A stretch of DNA of 34,861 bases from an uncultured Verrucomicrobia subdivision 3 bacterium (GTDB lineage: Bacteria > Verrucomicrobiota > Verrucomicrobiia > Limisphaerales > UBA11358). Below, in pieces: positions 8,716-16,045 of this stretch. The DNA lies in NCBI GenBank assembly GCA_903944085.1, contig CAJAQO010000300.1:1-34861 (forward strand), given 5' to 3'. A model generated the notes under the pieces. The model was not told the origin of the DNA. It saw nothing but the letters and a program-made list of their open reading frames with translations, and did no database searches. Both the position numbers and the translations under genes were made by a program. How positions within the stretch are numbered: the stretch's first letter is position 1; each line of letters opens with the position of its first letter.

Positions 8716-10664
8716 TGAAAAAACGAGCATTCATCCTCCTGTTGATTTTAGTATGTTTTGCCAGCGTGGCGCTGTGGCTGAGGCAGAATTACTGGATTGA
8801 CCATATGCGCCAAATGTCCGGCCAAAAGTCACTCGCGAACGTCAGTTGTTTCAACTGCCATCTTGTCTCCACCGCCAAGCTGCGCTGGGCGCAACCCCGG
8901 CCGCATCATGACGCGCCGGCGGGAATGGCGATTTCGCCGGATGGGAAGAAAATTTACATCGCCCTCGACGACCGTGATGAAGTGGCCGAGGCGGATACGA
9001 CATCACGACAGGTCTTGCGCCGAGTCAAAGTAGCGGGCAGGCCGTTTGGATTGGCGATTGATGCCGCTGGGAAAAATCTTTTTGTGACTTGCCGAAACAC
9101 CGACCGGCTGGCGGTGCTGGACACGCAAACACTTCAGGAAACGGGATCAATCGCTGTCGGCATGGCACCGGTGGCCGTGGCGTTTTGCCGCACCGCCGCT
9201 GGTGATCGCCTCGTGGTAGCCAACTCCATGTCGGACGATATTTCAGTGCTTTCTGTTTCCCCATTGCAGGAATTGGGCCGGCCATCGGCGGGCCGCGAGC
9301 CGTTTGCCGTGGCGATCACGCCGGACGGAACTCGTGCGTTCGTCGCCAACCGCATGGTCCGGCTCGTTTCGGTCAAAACCATTCCCACGTCGGAAGTCAC
9401 CGAGATTGATCCCATGACCGCGCGCACGGTGCGCCGTGAAGCGCTGGAATCGGCGCACCAATCCGAAGGCATCTGCGCCGTGCCGTCACGTTCGTGGATG
9501 CTGACGCCGCTGGTCAAGGTGCGCAATCTCGTCCCCATCACGCAAGTGGCGAACGGCTGGGTGATGTCGAGCGGCTTGGCGATCACCGATGTGAAATCCG
9601 GCAACGTCATTCAAATGCCGCTCGATGAGGCGAATAATTATTTTGCCGATCCGTCGGGCGTCGTGGTGGATTCGTCCGGCCATCGCGCCTTTGTCGCGTC
9701 CGGCGGCGGCGACGTGGTGACCGTGGTGGATTTGGATCGCATGGCTGCGTGGCTGGATAAAGCTGACCCGACGACAAAGCAGGAAGCGATTTATGACATG
9801 TCGCTTTCGCCCGCATACGTCACCGCCCGCATTCCCACGCAACGCAATCCACATCAACTTACCCTTAGCCCGGACGGCGGCACGTTGTTTGTCGCGGAGC
9901 GATTGGCGGACAGTGTCCTCGTGGTTGACGCAAACAATCTAACTGAAAAGGGCCGGATTATCCTGGGCGATGGCGGGTTAAATGATCCGATCCGGCGCGG
10001 CGAGAGAGTTTTCACGAAAGCAGCTTACACTTTTCAGCACCAATTTTCCTGCCGCTCTTGTCATCCCGACGGCCACGTGGACGGGCTGAGTTATGATTTC
10101 GACACGAGCGGCATCGGCGACAACCTGCTCGACAATCGCAGCCTGCTCGGCGTGGCCGGCACCGAGCCGTTCAAGTGGAATGGAAAAAATGCGAGCCTCG
10201 AAATTCAGTGCGGCCCACGCTTTGCCAAAGTGCTGATGCGCACTGATCCCATACCGCAAAAAGAACTGTTGGACCTGACGACGTTCATCAAATCGCAGCC
10301 GCCGCAGCGCGTCACGCGGAATGAGGACGGCACGTTGACGCCATCGCAGGAACGCGGCAAGGCGATTTTCTTTGCCACCAAGACCAAGAATGGCACAGAA
10401 ATTCCGCACGAAAAACGCTGTGCGAGCTGCCATCGTCCGCCGCTTTATTCGGTGCGATTGTCGTTTGACGTCGGCACCGGAGGCACATTTGATACGCCAC
10501 ATCTGCTCGGTGTCGCTAACACCGCACCGTATCTGCATGATGGCCGCGCGTTGTCGCTGGAAGAAATCTGGACGCTTTACAGCACCAACGACTCACATGG
10601 CGTGACCAGTTACATGAACAAAATCCAGCTCAACGACCTGGTTGAATTTCTGAAAACCCTCTGA
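8715..10664 (+). CDS. YVTN beta-propeller / MauG-like c-type cytochrome, three CXXCH motifs
   Basis: 649 residues. The start overlaps the previous stop by one base (TGATG) and has a GAGGAAA ribosome site. An N-terminal membrane segment (about residues 4-22) anchors it with the bulk in the periplasm. The first haem motif is CFNCH at residues 45-49. About residues 65-430 form a YVTN-type beta-propeller (GMAISPDGKKIYIALDDRDE, PFAVAITPDGTRAFVANRM, HQLTLSPDGGTLFVAERLA). The C-terminal part carries CRSCH (446-450) and CASCH (569-573). It also carries the TPHLLGVANTAPYLHDGRA segment typical of dihaem cytochrome c peroxidase/MauG proteins. That family reduces peroxide or oxidises protein residues and other donors at a high-valent haem. 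The propeller fusion suggests a dedicated substrate or partner surface. Its substrate is unknown. Confidence 0.85.
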   Translation: MKKRAFILLLILVCFASVALWLRQNYWIDHMRQMSGQKSLANVSCFNCHLVSTAKLRWAQPRPHHDAPAGMAISPDGKKIYIALDDRDEVAEADTTSRQVLRRVKVAGRPFGLAIDAAGKNLFVTCRNTDRLAVLDTQTLQETGSIAVGMAPVAVAFCRTAAGDRLVVANSMSDDISVLSVSPLQELGRPSAGREPFAVAITPDGTRAFVANRMVRLVSVKTIPTSEVTEIDPMTARTVRREALESAHQSEGICAVPSRSWMLTPLVKVRNLVPITQVANGWVMSSGLAITDVKSGNVIQMPLDEANNYFADPSGVVVDSSGHRAFVASGGGDVVTVVDLDRMAAWLDKADPTTKQEAIYDMSLSPAYVTARIPTQRNPHQLTLSPDGGTLFVAERLADSVLVVDANNLTEKGRIILGDGGLNDPIRRGERVFTKAAYTFQHQFSCRSCHPDGHVDGLSYDFDTSGIGDNLLDNRSLLGVAGTEPFKWNGKNASLEIQCGPRFAKVLMRTDPIPQKELLDLTTFIKSQPPQRVTRNEDGTLTPSQERGKAIFFATKTKNGTEIPHEKRCASCHRPPLYSVRLSFDVGTGGTFDTPHLLGVANTAPYLHDGRALSLEEIWTLYSTNDSHGVTSYMNKIQLNDLVEFLKTL

Positions 10665-10667
10665 ATC

Positions 10668-10674
10668 GAAAGGA
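10668..10674 (+). promoter_or_regulatory. Ribosome binding site of the Reg_prop gene
   Basis: GAAAGGA lies nine bases before the ATG at 10684. The whole initiation region (about 26 bases) is nearly identical to that of the RidA-family gene at 11854, which makes both start choices firm. Confidence 0.7.
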
Positions 10675-10683
10675 ACACATATT

Positions 10684-11826
10684 ATGAAAACCATGTTGAA
10701 TTCTCTGACGCTCGCGACGGGAATAGCGCTGCTGTTTTCCCTTTCTGGCACACCCGATGTTCGCGCTGCGGAAACGGCGACGAATGATTTGCCTCTGCCG
10801 TTTCCGTTGATCGAACGATTTGAAAATTTCCATGTGCAGGACGGAATGCCCACGCACAAGGTTCACTGCGTGTTGCGGGCGAGCGACGACAAACTCTGGG
10901 TGGGCACTTACGACGGCGCGTTGGTGCGCGAGGATGGGAAGTTCCGCCGCATCGGCGTCGAGGACGGCCTGAGCCACAAAATGGTTTTGTGCATGGTGGA
11001 GGACAAACGCACCGGCGACATGTGGATCGGCACCATGCGCGGGCTGAATCGTTACAGCGCCGGCCGTGTCACCACCTATCTGCAAACCGATAGCGGCCTG
11101 CCGAATAATGTGATCTATGGCCTGGGCATCGTGGACGACACGCTCTGGGTGGCTACCGCCGCGGGTCTGGGAGTGTTGAATCTGAAAACCGGCGAATGGA
11201 CCATTTACGATCACACCAACACCACCATGCACGAGCCGTGGGTGTATTCGGTGGCGGGCGCGAACGGCCGCGTTTTCGTGGGCGTCTGGGGCAGCGGCAT
11301 TCTCGAATACGATCTGACCCGCAAGATTTTTACGGAATACCGCGATCCCGACCGCGACTTTCATTTCGAACTCGTGCATGACGCCGGCCCAATCAACGAC
11401 GTCACCTCTTGGGTGGCGTGGGATGAAGGCATTCTCTGGCAATCAACTTATTTTGGCATGTCGCGCTATGACGGCTCGCGCTGGCGCACTTGGGAGGAGA
11501 AAAAATCGCCGCTCGTTTCCAACTTCATCAACTTCATCTGGGCCCATGGCCGCGTGGCTTGGGTGGGCACGGATCGCGGCGTTTCCGTGACCGACGGCGA
11601 CACGTGGGTCACTTATCGCGCCAATGAAAATGGCGAAGGCCTCGCTGAAATCACGCGTCCGGGCCAGCCGGTCGAGACGCGGACGATGGCAACGAAACTG
11701 CCGAATGATTTCGTGCTCGGCATTTGGGCAGACGACCAGGAAGCCTGGTTCGCCACCTCCGACGGGCTGGGGCACGCAAATTTTGCCGCCTCGCCGAAAT
11801 CCGCCAAAGTTGCGACTGCCAAATAA
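10684..11826 (+). CDS. Exported two-component-regulator-type propeller (Reg_prop) protein without a signalling domain
   Basis: 380 residues with a signal peptide cleaved near VRA-AET (residue about 29). The rest is a series of Reg_prop blades: KLWVGTYDGALVRED, DMWIGTMRGLNRYSAG, TLWVATAAGLGVLNLKTGEW, RVAWVGTDRGVSVTDG and EAWFATSDGLGHANFA. In hybrid histidine kinases of Bacteroidetes such propellers form the periplasmic sensor. Here the protein stops after the propeller, with no membrane helix or kinase, so it is a stand-alone periplasmic propeller. It sits 19 bases after the cytochrome gene and before a RidA gene, clearly in the same transcription unit. It may be a binding or scaffold partner of the propeller cytochromes upstream, or a lytic-enzyme-like propeller. 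No catalytic motif can be assigned. Confidence 0.78.
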   Translation: MKTMLNSLTLATGIALLFSLSGTPDVRAAETATNDLPLPFPLIERFENFHVQDGMPTHKVHCVLRASDDKLWVGTYDGALVREDGKFRRIGVEDGLSHKMVLCMVEDKRTGDMWIGTMRGLNRYSAGRVTTYLQTDSGLPNNVIYGLGIVDDTLWVATAAGLGVLNLKTGEWTIYDHTNTTMHEPWVYSVAGANGRVFVGVWGSGILEYDLTRKIFTEYRDPDRDFHFELVHDAGPINDVTSWVAWDEGILWQSTYFGMSRYDGSRWRTWEEKKSPLVSNFINFIWAHGRVAWVGTDRGVSVTDGDTWVTYRANENGEGLAEITRPGQPVETRTMATKLPNDFVLGIWADDQEAWFATSDGLGHANFAASPKSAKVATAK

Positions 11827-11837
11827 CCGTCATCCAA

Positions 11838-11844
11838 GAAAGGA
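11838..11844 (+). promoter_or_regulatory. Ribosome binding site of the RidA-family gene
   Basis: GAAAGGA lies nine bases before the ATG at 11854. Compared with the site at 10668, the shared segment through AAAACCA differs at only three positions. Confidence 0.7.
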
Positions 11845-11853
11845 CCTGATATT

Positions 11854-12435
11854 ATGAAAACCAACTTCATTATTCCCGGCAGTCAACTGGATCGCGTCAT
11901 CAACTATTCCGACGCGGAAAAAATCCAACGCCGCGCGCTCGGCCTGCCCGCGTGCGAACCCGCGCCCGCCAGCCTCATCAAACAACTGCCAAAGCACCGG
12001 AAAGTGGTCAGCAAAAAAGCCATCACCGAGCCGAAGGTCTTGAACGAAGCGAAGGAATACGGCGCGGCCTTCGTGCGCGGCCTGCGCGTGGATCTGACTG
12101 GCGGCGTAACGCAACTGCTTTTCAGCGGCACCGCCAGCATCGGGCCTGACGGTGAAACACTTTACCCTGGCGATTTTCGCGCCCAGCTCTGGCGCACTTT
12201 TTACAACCTCACCGGGCTACTCGCGAGCGAAGGCGCCACCTGGCACGACATGGTTCGCACCACCTGCTACATCCGTGACATCGAGCGCGACTACGGCGAA
12301 TTCAATTCCATCCGCAACGAATTTTTCCACGCGCTGGGGCTGGACCCGTTCCCCGCCAGCACCGGCATCCAAGCCCGGCTCTGCCGGAGCGATCTGCTCG
12401 TCGAAATCGAAGCCATTGCCATGCTCATAAAATAG
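11854..12435 (+). CDS. RidA (YjgF/YER057c/UK114) family protein with N-terminal extension
   Basis: 193 residues, longer than the usual 125-130 of RidA. About the first 65 residues are an extra, poorly recognisable N-terminal segment. The rest fits the family: LLFSGTASIGPDGETL, then NLTGLLASEGATWHDMVRTT, and near the end STGIQARLCRSDLLVEIEAI. RidA proteins are small trimeric enzymes that hydrolyse reactive imines/enamines. The conserved Arg (in QAR) and Glu (in EIEA) of active RidA appear to be present. There is no signal peptide, so it is probably cytoplasmic and an outlier among exported neighbours. It starts 27 bases after the propeller gene, and the next gene's Shine-Dalgarno site overlaps its stop codon. 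A role in clearing a reactive nitrogenous product of this operon is possible but is inference. Confidence 0.85.
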   Translation: MKTNFIIPGSQLDRVINYSDAEKIQRRALGLPACEPAPASLIKQLPKHRKVVSKKAITEPKVLNEAKEYGAAFVRGLRVDLTGGVTQLLFSGTASIGPDGETLYPGDFRAQLWRTFYNLTGLLASEGATWHDMVRTTCYIRDIERDYGEFNSIRNEFFHALGLDPFPASTGIQARLCRSDLLVEIEAIAMLIK

Positions 12436-12439
12436 GAGG
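12434..12439 (+). promoter_or_regulatory. Strong Shine-Dalgarno overlapping the RidA stop codon
   Basis: AGGAGG starts inside the TAG stop of the RidA-family gene and lies five bases before the ATG at 12445. It is the strongest ribosome site in the operon and implies translational coupling and high expression of the binding protein that follows. Confidence 0.75.
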
Positions 12440-12444
12440 TCAGC

Positions 12445-13812
12445 ATGAAAAAAATATTTCTGATTTTGACCGGAATGCTAGCGCTTGTGCCCGCCGGCTG
12501 GTGCGGCTATGAGGAAAAAGAGGAGACCAGCATCAACACGAACTTCATTGCCGAACCGATTTCGCCGCAGTGCGCGCCGGCGGCGCAAGCACCGGCGGGC
12601 GACTATCCGTATTACGGAAACGCGCCGGATGAACTGCTACCCTACCGCAACATCAAGCCATTCTACCAATACTGGCTGACGCGCCTGCCGTTTCGCGGAC
12701 CGGGCAAGGATTATCCCGATCCAATCGGCCTGAAAACACTTCGGATCGGCCTGCTCAGTCCGCCGCCTTACGGCCCGGAATCGGTTCGAGGCGAGATGAG
12801 CAAGAAAGGCGTGATGCTGGCGATCGAAGAGGCCAACGCCGCGCGCCAGCCCAGCGAGCTGCCGTTCGAGGTCATCGAAAAAGTTGACTCGCCGCAATGG
12901 GGCAGCGCCGCGAACATCGCCGTGGAGTTTGCCGACACCAACGCGCTCGCTTTCATCGGCACGATTGACGGCGACGCCACGCACGTTGCGCTCCGCGCCA
13001 CACTTAAAACCGAGATTTACATGGTGAACTGTTCCGATCCCGATCCCTCCCTGACCGAAACGCAAATCCCTTGGTTGATTCGCAATTTCCCGGACAACCG
13101 CCAGCAAGGTTATCTGCTCGCCCGGCTGATCGTGGAGGAACGCGGCCTGACCAAAATAGTTGTGTTTCGCGCCAACAGCCGTCCCGGCCGCGTGGGCGTT
13201 CGGCCCTTCGTGGATGCCGTGCGCCGGCTCGGTCATCCGGTGTTGCAGGAAATTAATTTCAAGGACGGCGACCGCACGTTCGACACGCAGGTGGCCGTCA
13301 TCAAACAGGCGAATCCGGAAGCCGTGGTCTTCTGGGGCAATCCCGCCGAAACCGGTCCCGCCGCGGCGCAACTGCGGGCGGCGGGCGTGAAGGCCGCGTT
13401 CTATGGCTTTGACCGGCTGGTGGACCCGGATTTCATCAAACTCGCCGGCCCGGCGGTGGCGGAAGGCGCGACTGCCGCCTACCCTTTCGACTTGGAAAAA
13501 ACCGACCCGGCGTGGACGAATTTTGTCGCGCGTTTCGAAAAACGTTACGGCATGAAGCCAGACATTTATGCCGGTTATGCCTACGACGGCACGCAGATGC
13601 TCGTCACCGCCATCAAGAAAGCCGGGCCGAACCGCTACCGGATTCGCGATCTGATGGCCGCCATTGACGAATACACCGGGGTGTGCGGTTACATGCGCTT
13701 CGACGGCCGCTGGGACAACATCGCGCCGATTGTTTACGCCCAATTCTTGCAAGGCCGCTGGCATTTCACGCCCGCGCCGAAATTGAAGCCGGTCAAGACC
13801 GCCGCGAAGTAA
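12445..13812 (+). CDS. Periplasmic binding protein, branched-chain amino acid/amide type (Peripla_BP_6)
   Basis: 455 residues. A signal peptide (IFLILTGMLALVPAGWCG) is followed by an unusual region of about 90 residues rich in Pro and Tyr. A type I periplasmic binding fold starts at about residue 97 (TLRIGLLSPPPYGPESVRGE, GVMLAIEEANA). Further family features are ALAFIGTIDGDATHVAL, a second-lobe segment RLIVEERGLTKIVVFRA, and the C-terminal YAYDGTQMLVTAIKKAG. Such proteins deliver amino acids, amides or aromatic acids to LivFGHM-type transporters, or sense them. No permease or ATPase gene is present nearby, and a second binding protein follows directly, which favours sensing or an enzyme-accessory role. 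The substrate cannot be read from the sequence. Confidence 0.85.
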   Translation: MKKIFLILTGMLALVPAGWCGYEEKEETSINTNFIAEPISPQCAPAAQAPAGDYPYYGNAPDELLPYRNIKPFYQYWLTRLPFRGPGKDYPDPIGLKTLRIGLLSPPPYGPESVRGEMSKKGVMLAIEEANAARQPSELPFEVIEKVDSPQWGSAANIAVEFADTNALAFIGTIDGDATHVALRATLKTEIYMVNCSDPDPSLTETQIPWLIRNFPDNRQQGYLLARLIVEERGLTKIVVFRANSRPGRVGVRPFVDAVRRLGHPVLQEINFKDGDRTFDTQVAVIKQANPEAVVFWGNPAETGPAAAQLRAAGVKAAFYGFDRLVDPDFIKLAGPAVAEGATAAYPFDLEKTDPAWTNFVARFEKRYGMKPDIYAGYAYDGTQMLVTAIKKAGPNRYRIRDLMAAIDEYTGVCGYMRFDGRWDNIAPIVYAQFLQGRWHFTPAPKLKPVKTAAK

Positions 13813-13815
13813 AAC

Positions 13816-14922
13816 ATGTCTTTCAATGCGCGCCCAGCCGTGATCGCCTTCACCGTGATGACGATTGTGGCATGCTTGCACGCGGGCGAAACGAGCCAGG
13901 AAAATACCAATCTCGTCATCGGCCTGCTTGTGCCGCCGGAGGAACCTTCGGCCGCCAGTCTGCGCGACGGGGCAACGCTCGGGGTCGAACAAGCCAATCA
14001 ATCCACCGGAACACATGTCAGCCTGGTCATTCGCGGTCGCGCCGGCCAATGGGGCGCGGACGGCGTGGAAGCCGCGCGGATGGTCACCGACGACGGCGCA
14101 CTGGGCTTGATTGCACCACCGGACGGCGCGGCGACGCATCTGGTATTGCAGGTCTCCGGCCGCACGGCGGTGCCAGTAATTTCCCTGTGCGCCGACTCTT
14201 CTGTCAGCCAAACCGGCGTGCCTTGGATGGTGCGTATCGTTCCGCGCACGGTTGATGAGGCGAAGATTCTTTTCGCCGGAATTCATGCCAGCCATTGGAT
14301 CGCCGTGATTCCAGACGGTCGCGCCGGACGCGAGGTGGCCCGTGATCTCAAGGAAGCCGCGACCAACAATGGTTGCGTCATTGAGAAAATGATTGAAGTG
14401 AATTTGTCATTCACAAATACAGCGCGGCTCTGCAAACAAATTCTCGCTAACCAGCCCGATGCCGTTTTGCTCTGGTTGGATGCGGCCAACGCCGGCAAGC
14501 TGGCGAAAGCACTGCGAGCAGCGGGTTTCACCGGCACATTTGCCGGACCCAGCCGGCTGCAGGCGGCGGAGTTTGCGGGAGCGGCGGGCGACGCCATGGA
14601 GGGATTGCAGGTGCCTGGTCCGATCTTCGAGAAAGATGTCATGACTGTCTTTCAAAATTTTACCAGCACGTTTCGCACGCGCTTCGGCCATGAACCGGAC
14701 CCGACGGCGGCGGCGGCTTGCGACGCCGCCGCGTTGTTGATTCACGTCCTGAGACAAACCGGTGACCGTCCGGCGCATGAAGCTTTTCCACTCCGTTTTT
14801 CGCTGGGCGGCGCGACCGGAATTTTGGCCTTTGATTCGCAAGGAAACCGGAAGTTAAAACTTCAGTTGCTTGAAGCCCACGGCGGTCAGTTTGTTCCCAA
14901 CGCGCCGAAAGCGAACCCATAG
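13816..14922 (+). CDS. Second periplasmic binding protein (LivK-like, Peripla_BP_6)
   Basis: 368 residues, starting three bases after the stop of the first binding protein. The N-terminus (AVIAFTVMTIVACLHAG) is a signal sequence in which IVAC could serve as a lipobox. The fold follows: NLVIGLLVPPEEPSAASLRD, ATLGVEQANQ, GALGLIAPPDGAATHLVL, PVISLCADSSVSQTGVPWMV and QPDAVLLWLDAANAGKLAKA. It is related to the upstream protein in fold but clearly diverged and shorter, so the pair is an old duplication or two different ligand specificities. No transporter membrane or ATPase subunit is encoded in the window. The stop codon overlaps the ribosome-site region of the next gene. Confidence 0.83.
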   Translation: MSFNARPAVIAFTVMTIVACLHAGETSQENTNLVIGLLVPPEEPSAASLRDGATLGVEQANQSTGTHVSLVIRGRAGQWGADGVEAARMVTDDGALGLIAPPDGAATHLVLQVSGRTAVPVISLCADSSVSQTGVPWMVRIVPRTVDEAKILFAGIHASHWIAVIPDGRAGREVARDLKEAATNNGCVIEKMIEVNLSFTNTARLCKQILANQPDAVLLWLDAANAGKLAKALRAAGFTGTFAGPSRLQAAEFAGAAGDAMEGLQVPGPIFEKDVMTVFQNFTSTFRTRFGHEPDPTAAAACDAAALLIHVLRQTGDRPAHEAFPLRFSLGGATGILAFDSQGNRKLKLQLLEAHGGQFVPNAPKANP

Positions 14923-14925
14923 GAA
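14922..14925 (+). promoter_or_regulatory. Ribosome site that decides the start at 14935
   Basis: GGAA lies nine bases before the ATG at 14935. The alternative ATG at 14926 directly abuts this sequence and has no ribosome site of its own, so the downstream ATG is preferred. Confidence 0.5.
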
Positions 14926-14934
14926 ATGAGAAAC

Positions 14935-15495
14935 ATGAACCATATCAAGATGCCCGAAGTCTTTGTTAAATTCACGCTGGGCGGAATGCTGGTCCTGGCC
15001 GCGACCAGTTGCCAACAAGAACCCCCGGTGACAAGCCTGCCGCAAGCACCCGCAGTGACGTTCAAACCGCAGGAGCTGGCCGACGCCCTCCATGCCGTGA
15101 TTGCCGCCGATCAAAAAACCTATGCGCTGCCTGGAGACGAAACTCTCTTGGCACATCACGCTCAAAAATTGCGTGCGGCCGCCGAATTCGTTCAGCAGGA
15201 AGGTGCCGAATTCCATTACGTGCTGCGGTCGCTCTGGCCGATCAATTCAAAAGATGCGCCCGAAACCGACACGGAAAAAACCGGGCTGCAATACGTCCTT
15301 GAGCATCCCGGCACCAACTACTATGGCGGGGAATCGCTCGGCGGCCGGCGTTATTTCACCGCCGTTTATGGCGAGAAAGCCACCGTCAATGCCTGCACCG
15401 ACTGTCACAACCGGAACCCGGACAGTCCGAAGAAAGATTTCAAAATGGGCGACGTGATGGGCGGCCTGGTGGTGCGCGTGCCGCTGGAATTTTGA
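14935..15495 (+). CDS. Tll0287-like (DUF3365) haem lipoprotein
   Basis: 186 residues from the ATG preferred on ribosome-site grounds; a start at 14926 would add three. The N-terminus ends in a lipobox (LVLAATSC), so it is probably a lipoprotein. The central part (FVQQEGAEFHYVLRSLWPIN, then GESLGGRRYFTAVYGEKATV) and a single haem motif CTDCH (residues 154-158) match the Tll0287-like/DUF3365 fold. The segment GDVMGGLVVRVPL closes the domain. The founding member is a haem protein with a PAS-like fold thought to sense redox state or ligands. Placed after two binding proteins and before a membrane protein, it could be the redox input or a shuttle of the operon. That role is inference. Confidence 0.8.
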   Translation: MNHIKMPEVFVKFTLGGMLVLAATSCQQEPPVTSLPQAPAVTFKPQELADALHAVIAADQKTYALPGDETLLAHHAQKLRAAAEFVQQEGAEFHYVLRSLWPINSKDAPETDTEKTGLQYVLEHPGTNYYGGESLGGRRYFTAVYGEKATVNACTDCHNRNPDSPKKDFKMGDVMGGLVVRVPLEF

Positions 15496-15513
15496 TGAAG
15501 CAAAAAATATTTT

Positions 15514-15542
15514 TGCCGACCGAAGAAAAAATTTCGGCGGCA
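15514..15542 (+). promoter_or_regulatory. Imperfect hairpin between the haem lipoprotein and membrane protein genes
   Basis: TGCCGACCGAA pairs with TTCGGCGGCA around an A-rich loop, with one bulged A. No T-run follows, so it is not a standard terminator. In the longest gap of the operon (73 bases) it could stabilise or process the transcript, or partly attenuate the last gene. Confidence 0.3.
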
Positions 15543-15568
15543 GAACCGAACCTCAACCTGGTTAACCA

Positions 15569-16033
15569 ATGAATCCTCTTACCGCCGCGCATTTTCACCT
15601 CGCCCTGTGCCACGTGCCAATCATGGCCATATTATTTGGGATGGGCTGGCTGGCATTCGGCGTTTGGCGCCGAAGCCTGGACATCCAGAAGGCCGCGTTG
15701 AGCATGTTCGTTTTAGCCGGAGTTCTGGCCGTGCCGTTATATTTGACGGGCGGAACGGCGGCGGGCGTGGTCAAAGGCTTGCCGGGATTTTCCGACCACA
15801 TTCTGGAGCAGCATCAGGCGGCCGCAGGCGTGACGTTGGCAGGTTGCATCGTGATTGGAATTGCGGCGCTGGCGGGATTGCTTGTCTTCCGGGGCCGGAT
15901 TATCGCCAACTGGTTTGGCATATTGTTGCTGGCGGCCGCGCTGGTAGTAGGCGGCCTCGTGACATGGACCGCCAATCTCGGCGGGCAAATCCGCCATTCG
16001 GAAATCCGCGCTTACGATGCTCAGACCGATTAG
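15569..16033 (+). CDS. Four-helix membrane protein, DUF2231-like
   Basis: 154 residues with four predicted membrane helices at about 12-30, 42-60, 85-107 and 112-135. Histidines sit near the first and third helices (HFHLALCHVP, SDHILEQHQ), a pattern seen in DUF2231-type small membrane proteins that may bind haem or metal. It ends the plus-strand operon, and its stop is 12 bases from the stop of the convergent CRTAC1 gene. The start ATG has no clear Shine-Dalgarno site. With the haem proteins upstream, a membrane redox component that links to quinones is possible. The family has no firm function and the assignment rests on topology and a few motifs. Confidence 0.7.
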   Translation: MNPLTAAHFHLALCHVPIMAILFGMGWLAFGVWRRSLDIQKAALSMFVLAGVLAVPLYLTGGTAAGVVKGLPGFSDHILEQHQAAAGVTLAGCIVIGIAALAGLLVFRGRIIANWFGILLLAAALVVGGLVTWTANLGGQIRHSEIRAYDAQTD

Positions 16034-16045
16034 TTGACGGCAAAG

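Noticed and set aside
11854-12435. Chorismate mutase assignment for the RidA-like protein
   Set aside because: The sequence matches the RidA/YjgF pattern with its Arg and Glu; the AroH-type fold is related in shape only and no aromatic-pathway genes are nearby.
12637-14295. Long open frame of 552 codons antisense to the two binding-protein genes
   Set aside because: It spans two well-supported genes and their junction, and has an Arg/His/Gly-rich composition typical of antisense shadows.
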